From: Zoogloeaceae bacterium | GTDB lineage: Bacteria; Pseudomonadota; Gammaproteobacteria; Burkholderiales; Rhodocyclaceae | Length of the DNA stretch: 21,994 bases | Reading direction: 5' to 3' | Assembly: GCA_031278735.1 (NCBI GenBank) | Contig: JAITJU010000314.1 | Coordinates: 1 to 21,994 of the forward strand | Part shown: positions 6,844-16,978 of the stretch, piece after piece | Position numbering within the stretch: position 1 is the stretch's first letter | Layout of the letters: every line of letters starts with the position of its first letter | Program-made: the position numbers and the translations under genes | The notes under the pieces: model-generated | The model's input: only the letters and a program-made list of their open reading frames with translations | Told to the model about the DNA's origin: nothing | The model's database searches: none

Positions 6844-8855
6844 TCTGGAGGGCGTTTGCTTCTGTTTTTCGCGGGCGGCGTGCCGCCGCCCGCGTTTTCG
6901 CTTTGTTTGAGCGCCTTCAGGGCTTGCCGCAGGCTTGAGATTTTGGGCGGCTGTCCTGCATAGCGGGCGTCGCAGACGAGTTGGGCGAGATGCAGGAGGG
7001 CGGGGGAGCGCAGGCGTTGCGCCAGCGCCAGCGGCGTTTCCCAGTCTGGCGCGGTGACGCCCTTTTTCCGCCGCAGATAAGTGAGCGCCTTCCGCCAGAC
7101 GCGCAAGGCGGGATCGGCGGGTTTTGCGCGGCGCGGATAAAGCAGCCAGAGCGTGAAGAGCAAAAGCAGGCCGCCCATGACGATGGCCAGCGCAAGCAGG
7201 ATGCGGCGCAGATTCGGATTGGAAAGCCCCAGCGCGGCGAGCACTTCGCGCTGGCGTTCCGGCGTATAGCCCAGCACCCATTGATTCCAGCGGTTGTTGA
7301 GCGCCTCCCAGCGATAACGCGCCTGTTGCAGCCAATCAATGGCCTGACCGGCGAATTCGGGCGCGGCAATCCGGCGCGCTGCCTGGGCATTGGCGGAGAC
7401 GCGATCTTCCGGAATGACTCCGGTGGGGTCGACGCGCAGCCAGCCTTCGCCTTCCACCCAGATTTCCGCCCAGGCGTGCGCGGCGGACTGGCGCACGACG
7501 AGAAAGCCATCCACCGGGTTGAGTTCGCCGCCCAGATAGCCCGTCACTACCCGCGCCGGAACCTGCGCCGCGCGCATCAGGGCGACGAAGGCGGCGGCGT
7601 AGTGTTCGCAAAAGCCCTGCCGGGTGTTGAAGAGAAAATCGTCGATGGCGTTTCTGCCGGAAAGCGGCGGTTCCAGGGTGTAGAAAAAGTTTTCCCGCCG
7701 AAAGTAATCGAGGGCGCGCGCCGCCAGTTGCCGGGAATCCGCCGTTTCCGCGCGCCAGCTCGCGGCCAGCGCCAGAGTGCGCGGGTTGTAGTTTTCCGGC
7801 AATTGCAGGTTGTCGATTCTCCGGTTTGCGGCAAGGCGCGCCTCCAGACGGTAATCTGGATAGGAAACCATCTCCACGCGGGTGCGGGCGAGAATGGGCT
7901 GCGCACTGTACAGAACGCCGTCGGCGCTCATCCGGCTTGCCAGACCGACGACTTCATCGGGCATTTCCAGCGGCAACAGCCAGTTGCGCCGGTGGGCTTC
8001 CAGCGTCATGACGTAGCGCAGGGGCTGCCCGCGTTTTTCCAGCGCGGGCGCGGCACTGGAAAAATCACGGCCGCGCCAGGTGTTTCCATCGTAATAATTG
8101 AAAATCGGCCCGCGCCAGTAAAGCTGGCGGCGCGGCGGCGCGGCGCCGACAAACTGGACGCGAAACGCGATGCCCTCATCGTTGGATAGCCGGGAGATGC
8201 TGCCGGGACTCATGCTGTTGCCCAATCCTGTGCGCGCGCCGTAGGCGTCCTGTGGAACGCCCCACAAGGGGCCGCTGACGCGCGGGAAAAGCAGATAGAG
8301 GGCGAGCATGAAGGGAAGGGCTTGCAGGATCAGGCGCGCGGCGCGACCGATCAGCGGGCGTATGGCAACGTTCGCGGCGGCGTGGATGCGCAAGAGCGCC
8401 GCCGTGACCATCAGGACGCTGAAGATGAGCCAGAGGCCGGTCAACAGGTTCTGGCTGTAAAAATAATGGGTGAGCAGCAGAAAGTGGCAGAGCATGAGCA
8501 ACACCACGCTGTCGCGGCGGCTTTTGAGTTCCATGAGTTTCATGCCGGCCAGGATCGTCAGCATGGCGATGCCGGAATCGCGTCCCGGATTGAAGCCGTA
8601 TTGAAAGGCGATGCCCGCGCAAATGGCCAGCGTCAGCAATACCCGTATCCAGGCGCGCGTGACGCGATAGCCATACCGCCACTGCGCGGCGCAAGAGAGG
8701 AACAGGAGCGTGACTGTGACCGACAGCCAGGCGGGCAGGTAATAAATGTGCGGCAGTGTGGTGGTCAGCGCCGCCGCGCCCAGCCAGGGCAGGTGCGTGT
8801 GCGCGAGGTAGGCGTCGGCGGCTTTTTGCCGCCGGAGGCGCGGCGCGTGTTTCAT
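6831..8855 (-). CDS. tgpA: TgpA-type membrane protein with periplasmic transglutaminase-like domain
   Basis: A 674-residue inner-membrane protein. Residues about 25-190 hold several hydrophobic segments (DUF3488-type N-terminus), then a periplasmic domain with a transglutaminase/cysteine-protease-like core. The likely triad is C416 in 'QGFCEHYA', H460 in 'AAHAWAEIW' and D476 in 'LRVDPTG'. A further membrane segment (about 551-573) precedes a cytosolic C-terminal region. The start at 8855 overlaps the stop of the DUF58 gene as ATGA, so translation is probably coupled; a longer frame up to 8999 would run inside DUF58 and begins with an arginine-rich stretch unlike the family. TgpA of Pseudomonas aeruginosa is essential, but its substrate is not known. 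The gene is third in moxR-DUF58-tgpA. Its 3' end contains the sbp terminator. Confidence 0.92.
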   Translation of the reverse strand: MKHAPRLRRQKAADAYLAHTHLPWLGAAALTTTLPHIYYLPAWLSVTVTLLFLSCAAQWRYGYRVTRAWIRVLLTLAICAGIAFQYGFNPGRDSGIAMLTILAGMKLMELKSRRDSVVLLMLCHFLLLTHYFYSQNLLTGLWLIFSVLMVTAALLRIHAAANVAIRPLIGRAARLILQALPFMLALYLLFPRVSGPLWGVPQDAYGARTGLGNSMSPGSISRLSNDEGIAFRVQFVGAAPPRRQLYWRGPIFNYYDGNTWRGRDFSSAAPALEKRGQPLRYVMTLEAHRRNWLLPLEMPDEVVGLASRMSADGVLYSAQPILARTRVEMVSYPDYRLEARLAANRRIDNLQLPENYNPRTLALAASWRAETADSRQLAARALDYFRRENFFYTLEPPLSGRNAIDDFLFNTRQGFCEHYAAAFVALMRAAQVPARVVTGYLGGELNPVDGFLVVRQSAAHAWAEIWVEGEGWLRVDPTGVIPEDRVSANAQAARRIAAPEFAGQAIDWLQQARYRWEALNNRWNQWVLGYTPERQREVLAALGLSNPNLRRILLALAIVMGGLLLLFTLWLLYPRRAKPADPALRVWRKALTYLRRKKGVTAPDWETPLALAQRLRSPALLHLAQLVCDARYAGQPPKISSLRQALKALKQSENAGGGTPPAKNRSKRPPDYLA
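6870..6898 (+). terminator. Rho-independent terminator of sbp, inside the tgpA coding end
   Basis: A perfect 10-base-pair GC stem (CGCGGGCGGC 6870-6879 with GCCGCCCGCG 6885-6894, loop GTGCC) is followed by TTTT (6895-6898), 26 bases after the sbp stop. The same bases encode the C-terminal tail of TgpA on the other strand. There is no T-run on the minus side, so it should act mainly on sbp. Confidence 0.8.
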
Positions 8856-9820
8856 TCGGCGTGCCTTGCATCGGGCGCGCACAGCGCCAGGGCTTCCAGG
8901 CAGCGATGCCGATGCGCCGCGCCGCGCGCGGGCGCGAACTGGACGCCCGGCAAATCGAGGCCGTAGGCGCATCCGGCTTCTTCGGCGCGGATGACCCAAC
9001 CGGCGAGCAGGGAGACGCGCGTTTCCACGTCGGCGTTCAGGTATCGCCAGTCCAGACGCAGTTCGGTTTCCGCGCCGCCGGAAAAGAGCTTGACCAGCAG
9101 CGGCTTTTCGCCGCCGTCGCGGGCGGCGGCTTTCCAGGCGATGTGGCGCGGCGAATCGGCGGGCAGGCGTTCACGCAGGCCGGCAAAATCATCGTCGCCT
9201 TCCTGGCTCGGCCCTGCTCCGCTCTTGCCGACCGCCTGGCCTGGCGGCAGCGGCGTGAAAATCGGGCGCGGATACACGAGGCAGCGCGCCTGCGGCCAGG
9301 GGTAGGCCCAGGCGCAGAAAAGCCCCAGCGGATAACGGGTGCGCACGACGAGACGCGGCAAGGCGAGCCAGCCGCGCTGCGGCGCGTCCAGTCCGAGATG
9401 AAGATGCGCCGCCGTCTTTTCCGGGAGATCCAGCGTCTGCGGCGAACGCGAATCGGCCTTGTCCGTCTGCCATTCCAGCGCCGGACGCGCCCCTGTTGCC
9501 GTGACCAACAGATGAAACAGCGCGGTTTCGCCCGCGAATACCGGCGGGTTTTCCAGCGCGCGCAGGTTCAATCCCAGCAGGTTCTTGTGACAATGAATCA
9601 TGCTGACCAGCGCCAGGCTGGCGAGCAGAAACACCAGCGCGTGTCCCAGTCCCAGGTCGTAATTGACGGCGCCGACGAGCATGGCGATCAAGGTGACGGC
9701 GAACAGGATTCCGGTTCCGGTCGGCAGGATGTAGATGCGCCGTTGGCGCAGGCGAACCGTCCCGGTTTCCGGGGCGCGCCTGGGGATGAAATGGCGCGAA
9801 AAATCCGGCGGGAAAGGCAT
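8852..9820 (-). CDS. DUF58 domain protein
   Basis: A 322-residue protein with two membrane segments near the N-terminus (about 34-53 and 58-75) and a soluble region with the DUF58 signature at about 209-234: DDDF, then GLRERLPADSPRHIAWKAAA. In this family the signature lies in a von Willebrand factor A-like fold. The gene lies 6 bases after moxR and overlaps tgpA by 4 bases, the standard MoxR-DUF58-transglutaminase arrangement, in which the AAA+ MoxR protein is thought to act as a chaperone or remodeller on the vWA-type partner. The precise role is unknown. No clear Shine-Dalgarno precedes the ATG at 9820, which fits coupling to moxR. Confidence 0.9.
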   Translation of the reverse strand: MPFPPDFSRHFIPRRAPETGTVRLRQRRIYILPTGTGILFAVTLIAMLVGAVNYDLGLGHALVFLLASLALVSMIHCHKNLLGLNLRALENPPVFAGETALFHLLVTATGARPALEWQTDKADSRSPQTLDLPEKTAAHLHLGLDAPQRGWLALPRLVVRTRYPLGLFCAWAYPWPQARCLVYPRPIFTPLPPGQAVGKSGAGPSQEGDDDFAGLRERLPADSPRHIAWKAAARDGGEKPLLVKLFSGGAETELRLDWRYLNADVETRVSLLAGWVIRAEEAGCAYGLDLPGVQFAPARGAAHRHRCLEALALCAPDARHAE

Positions 9821-9826
9821 GGACGT

Positions 9827-10750
9827 TCAGGGAATGGGTGTGCGGCGCAGCAAATCCTCAATGTCTTCGAGGCTGGCCGCCGTGTCGCTTTGCCGCGCGC
9901 GCAGGCGATGACAGGCGACGCCGGGCAGCAGCGCCTGAATGTCGTCCGGCAGGACTGCCTTGCGTCCGTCCAGATACGCCCAGGCGCGCGCCGCCGCCAG
10001 CAGAAACAGCCCCGCGCGCGGCGAAAGGCCGTGGAAGAAATGTGTCGCCCTTGATGAGATCAGCAGGGACTGCACATAATCCAGCAGGGCGGGCGCGACA
10101 AAAACCTGTTCGCAGGCCGCCTGATGCGCCAGCAATTCCGTCGGCGACAGGAGCGGCGTCAGTTGCGCGATGTGCTGGCGTGTGTCGCCTTTCGCGAGCA
10201 GGGCGCGTTCCGAGGCGGCGTCTGGATAACCGAGCGACAGTCGCAGCAAAAAACGGTCGAGTTGCGATTCCGGCAAGGGAAAGGTGCCAATCTGGTGCGC
10301 CGGGTTCTGGGTGGCGATGACGAAAAAAGGCTGCGGCAGGCGGCGCGTTTCGCCGTCGCTCGTCACCTGGCGTTCCTCCATCGCTTCCAGGAGCGCGCTC
10401 TGCGTTTTGGGCGTGGCGCGGTTGATTTCGTCCGCCAGCAGCAGTTGGGTAAAAATCGGGCCGGGCATGAAGCGGAAATTGCCGCTTTCCCGTTCATAGA
10501 TGGAAAGTCCCAGAATGTCGGCGGGCAAAAGGTCGCTCGTAAACTGGACGCGCGTAAAATCCAGTCCCAGTAGCCGCGCCAGCGTCTGCGCCAGCGTGGT
10601 CTTGCCCAGTCCCGGCAGGTCTTCGATCAGCAGATGTCCGCGCGCCAAAAGGCAGGTCAATGCCATTTGCGTTTCCCGGCGCTTGCCGAGCACAATCTGC
10701 GCCGCCTGATCGATGACGCCATGCAGGGCGGAAAGGGAAGGAACGCTCAT
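9827..10750 (-). CDS. MoxR-family AAA+ ATPase
   Basis: A 307-residue AAA+ protein of the MoxR class. Walker A is LPGLGKTT at 45-52, Walker B LLADEIN at 104-110, followed by 'RATPKTQSALLEAMEE' and sensor 1 'VIATQNP' at 144-150, then 'LPESQLDRFL'. The frame continues up to 10894, but I use the ATG at 10750: it begins the normal MoxR N-terminus, while the extension is basic and unlike the family and would overlap the repeat and hairpin region. It is first in the moxR-DUF58-tgpA unit. The family is believed to assemble or activate vWA-domain partners, here probably DUF58. The intergenic region upstream holds facing heptamer arrays and a large hairpin, so its promoter is uncertain. Confidence 0.93.
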   Translation of the reverse strand: MSVPSLSALHGVIDQAAQIVLGKRRETQMALTCLLARGHLLIEDLPGLGKTTLAQTLARLLGLDFTRVQFTSDLLPADILGLSIYERESGNFRFMPGPIFTQLLLADEINRATPKTQSALLEAMEERQVTSDGETRRLPQPFFVIATQNPAHQIGTFPLPESQLDRFLLRLSLGYPDAASERALLAKGDTRQHIAQLTPLLSPTELLAHQAACEQVFVAPALLDYVQSLLISSRATHFFHGLSPRAGLFLLAAARAWAYLDGRKAVLPDDIQALLPGVACHRLRARQSDTAASLEDIEDLLRRTPIP

Positions 10751-10789
10751 GACGATGTGGGAGAAAGAGAAGGCGTCATATTGACACGG

Positions 10790-10824
10790 GTCGAAGGACA
10801 AAAAGCGGCGGACGGAAAGCGGAA
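10790..10824 (+). repeat. Degenerate GACNGAR heptamer array, plus orientation
   Basis: Consecutive 7-base units read GTCGAAG, GACAAAA, AGCGGCG, GACGGAA and AGCGGAA. Only GACGGAA fits the consensus perfectly; the others are degenerate but keep the period. It faces the minus-orientation array at 10908-10935 across a hairpin. Confidence 0.45.
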
Positions 10825-10843
10825 AAAGCCGCCGGGAAAAGCC

Positions 10844-10883
10844 CGCGAAAAGGGAAAGCCGACCTGGATTTCCTCTTTTCGCG
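10844..10883. terminator. Large hairpin between the DHH gene and moxR
   Basis: Fourteen bases (10844-10857, CGCGAAAAGGGAAA) pair with 10869-10883 with a single bulged T at 874, around an 11-base loop. It lies 55 bases past the DHH-gene stop. On the minus strand GGGC and then TTTT follow the stem, so it could end DHH transcription, though the T-run is not immediate. It could also be a structural element of the repeat region. Confidence 0.45.
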
Positions 10884-10907
10884 CGGCGGCGCATTCGCCC
10901 CGGAAAT

Positions 10908-10935
10908 GGCGGTCTTCCGTTTTTTGTCCTCTGAC
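10908..10935 (-). repeat. Degenerate GACNGAR heptamer array, minus orientation, at the 3' end of the DHH gene
   Basis: Read on the minus strand from 10935: GTCAGAG, GACAAAA, AACGGAA, GACCGCC. The first unit starts 3 bases past the TAG stop of the DHH gene. It is degenerate, but the period of 7 is exact. Confidence 0.5.
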
Positions 10936-10937
10936 GC

Positions 10938-11870
10938 CTAGCCGTCCGCGTTGATTTTGGCGATGAGTTCCTGCAGGACGCGCTCGGCCTGATCGTTGGC
11001 GATCTGGCAGGTGCCGGCGGCGTGATTACCGCCGCCGCCGTAGGCCAGCATCAGTTCGCCCACATTGGTTTTGCTGCCGCGATCCAGAATGGATTTGCCG
11101 GCGGCGAACACGGTATTCTGTTTTTGCAGTCCCCACAGGACGTGAATGGAAATGTTGGTCTGCGGAAACAGGGCGTAAATCGTGAAGCGGTTGGTGGCGT
11201 AGATGGTTTCCTCGCCGCGCAGGTCGAGCACGACCAGGTTCTTGTAGACCTTGGCGCAGCGTTTGATCTGCGCCAGGGCGGGATCCGCGTGCTCGAAATA
11301 AAGTTCCATGCGCTCGCGCACGTCGGGCAGGTTGAGGATTTCGCCGATTGTGTGGTTCTTGCAGTACTTGATCAAATCCATCATCAGCGCGTAATTGCTG
11401 ATGCGGAATTCGCGGAAGCGTCCCAGGCCGGTGCGCGCGTCCATCAGGTAATTGAGCAGCACCCAGTCTTTCGGATCAAGGATTTCTTCGCGCGAGAACT
11501 GGGCGCTGTCGGCCTTGTCCACCGCCGTCATTATTTCTTCGGAAATGGCCGGGAATGCGGATTTGCCGCCGTAGTAGTCATAGACCACTCTTGCCGCGGA
11601 AGGGGCGTTGGCGTCGATGATGTGGTTCTTGCGTTCGCCGACGTTTCTCAGGGTTTCCGAGAGGTGATGGTCGAAGGAAAGGTGCGCTTCCGGCACGTAG
11701 GGCAGGTTGGTGGTGATGTCGCGGTGGTTGATGTCGATTTTGCCGTCCTGCATGTCCTTGGGGTGGACAAATTTGACGTCGTCGATCATGCCAAGCTCGT
11801 TGAACAGGACGGCGCAGACGAGGCCGTCGAAGTCGCTGCGGGTCACCAGACGGAATTTAGCGTGGCTCAT
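10938..11870 (-). CDS. DHH-family phosphoesterase (exopolyphosphatase-like)
   Basis: A 310-residue cytoplasmic protein. The metal-binding DHH motifs are visible: RSDFDG at 11-16 (D13, D15), FDHH at 66-69 and a later 'VDKADSAQF' (D-x-D-like motif near residue 120). The C-terminal DHHA1-like substrate loop is GGGGNHAAGTCQ at 278-289, a variant of the usual GGGHxxAAG with one extra residue before His. Relatives hydrolyse phosphodiester or phosphoanhydride bonds (nanoRNase, cyclic dinucleotide phosphodiesterase, polyphosphatase); many genomes call this subtype exopolyphosphatase, but the substrate cannot be read from sequence. The start at 11870 has GGAG 9 bases upstream. It appears monocistronic, with a heptamer array and hairpin downstream. 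Confidence 0.85.
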   Translation of the reverse strand: MSHAKFRLVTRSDFDGLVCAVLFNELGMIDDVKFVHPKDMQDGKIDINHRDITTNLPYVPEAHLSFDHHLSETLRNVGERKNHIIDANAPSAARVVYDYYGGKSAFPAISEEIMTAVDKADSAQFSREEILDPKDWVLLNYLMDARTGLGRFREFRISNYALMMDLIKYCKNHTIGEILNLPDVRERMELYFEHADPALAQIKRCAKVYKNLVVLDLRGEETIYATNRFTIYALFPQTNISIHVLWGLQKQNTVFAAGKSILDRGSKTNVGELMLAYGGGGNHAAGTCQIANDQAERVLQELIAKINADG

Positions 11871-11906
11871 GGGAATTTTCTCCGGAACAGGAAACTCAAG
11901 ACGAGC

Positions 11907-11934
11907 GTATTAAAACATAAAGGCCGGGTTTGAA
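11907..11934 (-). promoter_or_regulatory. Candidate promoter of the DHH-family gene
   Basis: On the minus strand TTCAAA (934-929) and TAATAC (912-907) are separated by 16 bases, in an AT-rich stretch between maeB and the DHH gene. Both boxes are imperfect. The predicted transcript start is about 30 bases before the ATG, leaving room for the GGAG site. Confidence 0.3.
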
Positions 11935-11947
11935 CACGAGAAGCGTT

Positions 11948-14221
<2,274 letters not shown>

Positions 14222-14269
14222 GCTGATCCTCTACTTTGACGTCCTTGCCTTGGCGCAAGGAAGCCCGCA

Positions 14270-14298
14270 AAGATACTGCAAGTCATGGCGGATGGCAA
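14270..14298 (-). promoter_or_regulatory. Sigma70-type promoter of maeB
   Basis: On the minus strand TTGCCA (298-293) is followed after 17 bases by TATCTT (275-270). The match is 5/6 to the -35 and 4/6 to the -10 consensus with ideal spacing. The expected leader is about 42 bases and contains a small hairpin, TCCTTG with CAAGGA (around 14242-14261), just before the GAGGA ribosome-binding site. Confidence 0.6.
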
Positions 14299-14312
14299 TT
14301 CCTGTTCCAGCG

Positions 14313-14349
14313 CGCGCCTTGCCGTTCTGGCGCGAGAAGGGAAGGCGCG
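14313..14349. repeat. Inverted repeat in the maeB-lemA divergent region
   Basis: CGCGCCTT (14313-14320) and AAGGCGCG (14342-14349) form a perfect 8-base inverted repeat with a 21-base loop. It sits between the maeB promoter and lemA. In such GC-rich DNA a match of this size may be chance; it could be an operator or a hairpin. Confidence 0.25.
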
Positions 14350-14461
14350 GCGCGCGGGACGCCGCGAGGTCGGCGGGAAACCAGGGGGGTCTTGCTATTT
14401 TCTGGCGTTGCATTACTCTTCTCATGATTTTTCTTTCTGATTTTTCATGGAGTTTTCAATC

Positions 14462-15046
14462 ATGGATGCTGTTGCCATTGGCATGGTGTTGGGTTTCCTG
14501 GGGGTTATCGTGTGGGTAATCTTCATCTATAACGGCTTGGTGTCGGCGGCGAACCAGATGAAGAACGCTTTTTCCCAGATCGACGTGCAGTTGCAGCGGC
14601 GTTACGATCTGATTCCCAATCTGGTCGAAACGGCCAAGGAGTACATGCGGCACGAGCGGGAGACGCTGGAGGCGGTGATTGCCGCGCGCAACAGTGCGCA
14701 GGCGGCGGCGAAAAAGGCGGCGCAGGATCCCGGCGCGATGGCGGAACTGGCGGCGGCGGAAAGCGGGCTTTCCGGCCTTCTGACCAAGTTCTTCGCGCTC
14801 TCCGAGGCCTATCCCGATCTCAAGGCCAATGAAAACATGGCGCAATTGCAGGAAGAGCTTGCTTCCACGGAAAACCGGATTTCCTTTTCCCGTCAGGCTT
14901 ACAACGACGCGGTGATGCATTACAACATCCGGCGCGAGAATTTCCCGAACGTGTTGCTTGCCGGAACTTTTGGCTTCAGGGCGGCGACGCAGTGGGAAAC
15001 GGACACGCCGGTCGCGCGTCAGAACGTGCAGGTCAAGTTTTCCTGA
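14462..15046 (+). CDS. lemA: LemA family protein
   Basis: A 194-residue protein with one N-terminal membrane segment (about 5-23) and a long helical domain. Family marks are 'YNGLV', 'DVQLQRRYDLIPNLVETAKEY' in outline at 41-61 (ending YM), 'YPDLKANENMAQLQEELASTE' in outline at 117-137 and 'NRISFSRQAYND'. I choose the ATG at 14462 over that at 14447 because GGAG (14449-14452) sits 9 bases upstream of it; the longer form would add only MEFSI. LemA proteins are widespread with no agreed molecular role, and are commonly adjacent to HtpX/M48 metallopeptidases, as here (18 bases before the M48 gene). The unit is probably lemA-M48-ppsR. Confidence 0.92.
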   Translation: MDAVAIGMVLGFLGVIVWVIFIYNGLVSAANQMKNAFSQIDVQLQRRYDLIPNLVETAKEYMRHERETLEAVIAARNSAQAAAKKAAQDPGAMAELAAAESGLSGLLTKFFALSEAYPDLKANENMAQLQEELASTENRISFSRQAYNDAVMHYNIRRENFPNVLLAGTFGFRAATQWETDTPVARQNVQVKFS

Positions 15047-15064
15047 TGCCGCGAACGGCCTGAC

Positions 15065-16978
15065 ATGTCCGGCATGGACTTTTTCGGCGCGCAGACGCGG
15101 GCGCGGCGCAACAGCCGCTGGCTCGTGTTGTGGTTTGCGCTGGCGGTATGCGCCATCATCCTGATTATCCATCTGGGCGTCGTTCTGCTGATTGGCCCGC
15201 AGACCGCCTTTACCGCCATGGGCGTCATGACCGTCACGCATCCGGGCGTCGTTCCCGCGCATGTGCCGCGGATGACGCCTTTCTGGTCGGCGTTCTTCGA
15301 CTGGGAGCGCCTGGGCTGGACGGCCTTGCTGGTTGGCGGCGTCATCGCGGTTGCCTCGTTGTGGAAAATCGTTCAGATTTCCCGCAAGGGCGGCGCGTTC
15401 ATCGCGTTCGAACTGGGCGGACGCCTCGTGGCGCGTGAAACCTCGCTTGCCGAAGAGCGCCGTTTGCTCAACGTGGTCGATGAAATGTCCATTGCCGCCG
15501 GCATTCCCGTGCCGCAGGTTTTCGTGCTGGATGAAGAAAAGGGCATGAATGCCTTCGCGGCGGGCATGACTCCGTCGGACAGTGTGATTGCCGTCACGCG
15601 CGGCCTTCTGGAGCGTTGTGACCGGGATCGGCTCCAGGGCGTCATCGGCCATGAGATCGGCCACATCGTCAGTGGCGACAGCCGCCTCAACCTGCGTCTG
15701 ATCGGCGTGTTGCACGGCATTCTCGCGCTGACGCTCATTGGCCGTATCCTCCTGCGCATACGGGACGGCGGCAAGGAGCGCGCCGTGGTGTTTCTGCTGG
15801 GGCTGCTGCTGGTGCTGGTCGGGTCGATAGGCGTGTTTTTCGGCAAGATCATCAAGGCGGCCATTTCCCGCGAGCGCGAATACCTGGCGGACGCCTTTTC
15901 TGTGCAATTCACCCGCAATCCGGACGGACTGGCGGGCGCGCTGCGGCTGATGGGCGGGTTTGGCACGCGCATCGAGCATCCGCGGGCGGAGGAAGCCAGC
16001 CACCTGTTTTTTGGCGACGGATCGCGCCGCATACCACTGCTTGCTCGGCTGTTCGCCACGCATCCGCCCATGGAAAAGCGCATTTCCCGCATCGAGAACA
16101 TACCGCTTGCGCAGGTGCAAAAAAGCGCGAAGTCCGCCGCTGGCGTTACCGGCGCGGCCTCGTCCGCGGTCATGGGCGAGGTCGACCTTCTGGGTCTCGA
16201 TCTGAGCGGCCCTGCCCAGATTGCCTATGCCCAGGGTTTTCTGGCCAGCCTGCCCGCGGAATCCGGTTGGGACGCGCATCGTCCCGGAGGCGCGCTGGCT
16301 GTCATTTACGCGCTGTTGTTTTCGGAAGCGCCGGAAATCCGGCAAAAGCAGCTGGCGATTCTCACGGAGCGGCATGGCGCGGCGATGGCCGAGAATGTCC
16401 GCGACTGCGCGGCCTGGTTGACCGCGCATGGCGCGCGCAGCCGCCTGCCGCTTCTGGATCTGGCGATTCCGGCGCTGGCCGCCCTGTCCGCGCCGGATAA
16501 GCAGGTCTGCATGCAATGCGCCAACGCGCTGATACGGGCGGATGGTCGTCTCTCTCCTTCGGAGCTGGCGCTGGCGCACATCCTGAAAAGCGCCCTTGGC
16601 CTTCCCCGCGCGCGCCATGTCTTGCGGACGGAAAAGCTGGCGGCGGACATTTCCTGTCTGCTGGCGCTTCTGGCAAAGGCGGGCAACCCGGATGACGCGG
16701 CGGCGCGGGCGGCCTATCAGCACGCGATGGAACGCGCGCCATTTGGCGGCGATACGCCATTTCCGGAAAGCGGCGCGCTGAAGGCGGAAGCGATCGATGC
16801 CGCCCTGGATCGCATTGCCCAGGCCGTGCCGCGCTTTCGGCAGCGTTTTCTTGCCGCCTGCGTCGCGGCCGTGCGGCACGACGGCAAAATCACCGTCGCG
16901 GAATCCGAACTGCTGCGCGCTTTTGCCCAGAGCCTCGATTGTCCCGCGCCGCCGCTGCTGCCGGACGAGGATAAATGA
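15065..16978 (+). CDS. M48 family membrane metallopeptidase with TerB-like C-terminal extension
   Basis: A 637-residue protein, about twice the size of HtpX. The N-terminal half has membrane segments at about 19-43, 85-100, 211-232 and 241-263. The zinc site is HEIGH at 196-200, with E272 in 'REREYLADAF' as the third ligand. The C-terminal half (about 350-637) is unlike HtpX: it is helical and holds two TerB-like segments, 'ADGRLSPSELALA' (492-504) and 'HDGKITVAESELLRAF' (605-620), each with the D-G-x-[IL]-x3-E pattern. TerB-like domains are metal-binding helical modules linked to envelope stress. The peptidase probably degrades or clips membrane proteins, with LemA as partner. Its TGA stop overlaps the ppsR start as ATGA, implying translational coupling. 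The start at 15065 lacks a strong ribosome-binding site; an ATG three codons later is possible. Confidence 0.9.
   Translation: MSGMDFFGAQTRARRNSRWLVLWFALAVCAIILIIHLGVVLLIGPQTAFTAMGVMTVTHPGVVPAHVPRMTPFWSAFFDWERLGWTALLVGGVIAVASLWKIVQISRKGGAFIAFELGGRLVARETSLAEERRLLNVVDEMSIAAGIPVPQVFVLDEEKGMNAFAAGMTPSDSVIAVTRGLLERCDRDRLQGVIGHEIGHIVSGDSRLNLRLIGVLHGILALTLIGRILLRIRDGGKERAVVFLLGLLLVLVGSIGVFFGKIIKAAISREREYLADAFSVQFTRNPDGLAGALRLMGGFGTRIEHPRAEEASHLFFGDGSRRIPLLARLFATHPPMEKRISRIENIPLAQVQKSAKSAAGVTGAASSAVMGEVDLLGLDLSGPAQIAYAQGFLASLPAESGWDAHRPGGALAVIYALLFSEAPEIRQKQLAILTERHGAAMAENVRDCAAWLTAHGARSRLPLLDLAIPALAALSAPDKQVCMQCANALIRADGRLSPSELALAHILKSALGLPRARHVLRTEKLAADISCLLALLAKAGNPDDAAARAAYQHAMERAPFGGDTPFPESGALKAEAIDAALDRIAQAVPRFRQRFLAACVAAVRHDGKITVAESELLRAFAQSLDCPAPPLLPDEDK

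Noticed and set aside
5776..7335. A 519-codon minus-strand frame across sbp and the 3' part of tgpA.
   Set aside because: sbp on the other strand and tgpA in another frame are clear; the product has no recognisable domain.
8856..8999. An N-terminal extension of TgpA to 8999.
   Set aside because: It lies wholly within the DUF58 gene in another frame and is Arg-rich; the ATGA overlap at 8852-8855 is the natural start.
10751..10894. An N-terminal extension of the MoxR protein to 10894.
   Set aside because: The added residues are Arg/Phe-rich, lie in the hairpin and repeat region and do not resemble MoxR N-termini.
14456..16879. An 807-codon open frame on the minus strand opposite lemA and the M48 peptidase gene.
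   Set aside because: The forward genes carry clear LemA and HEIGH motifs; the antisense product is Arg/Gln/His-rich without recognisable domains.
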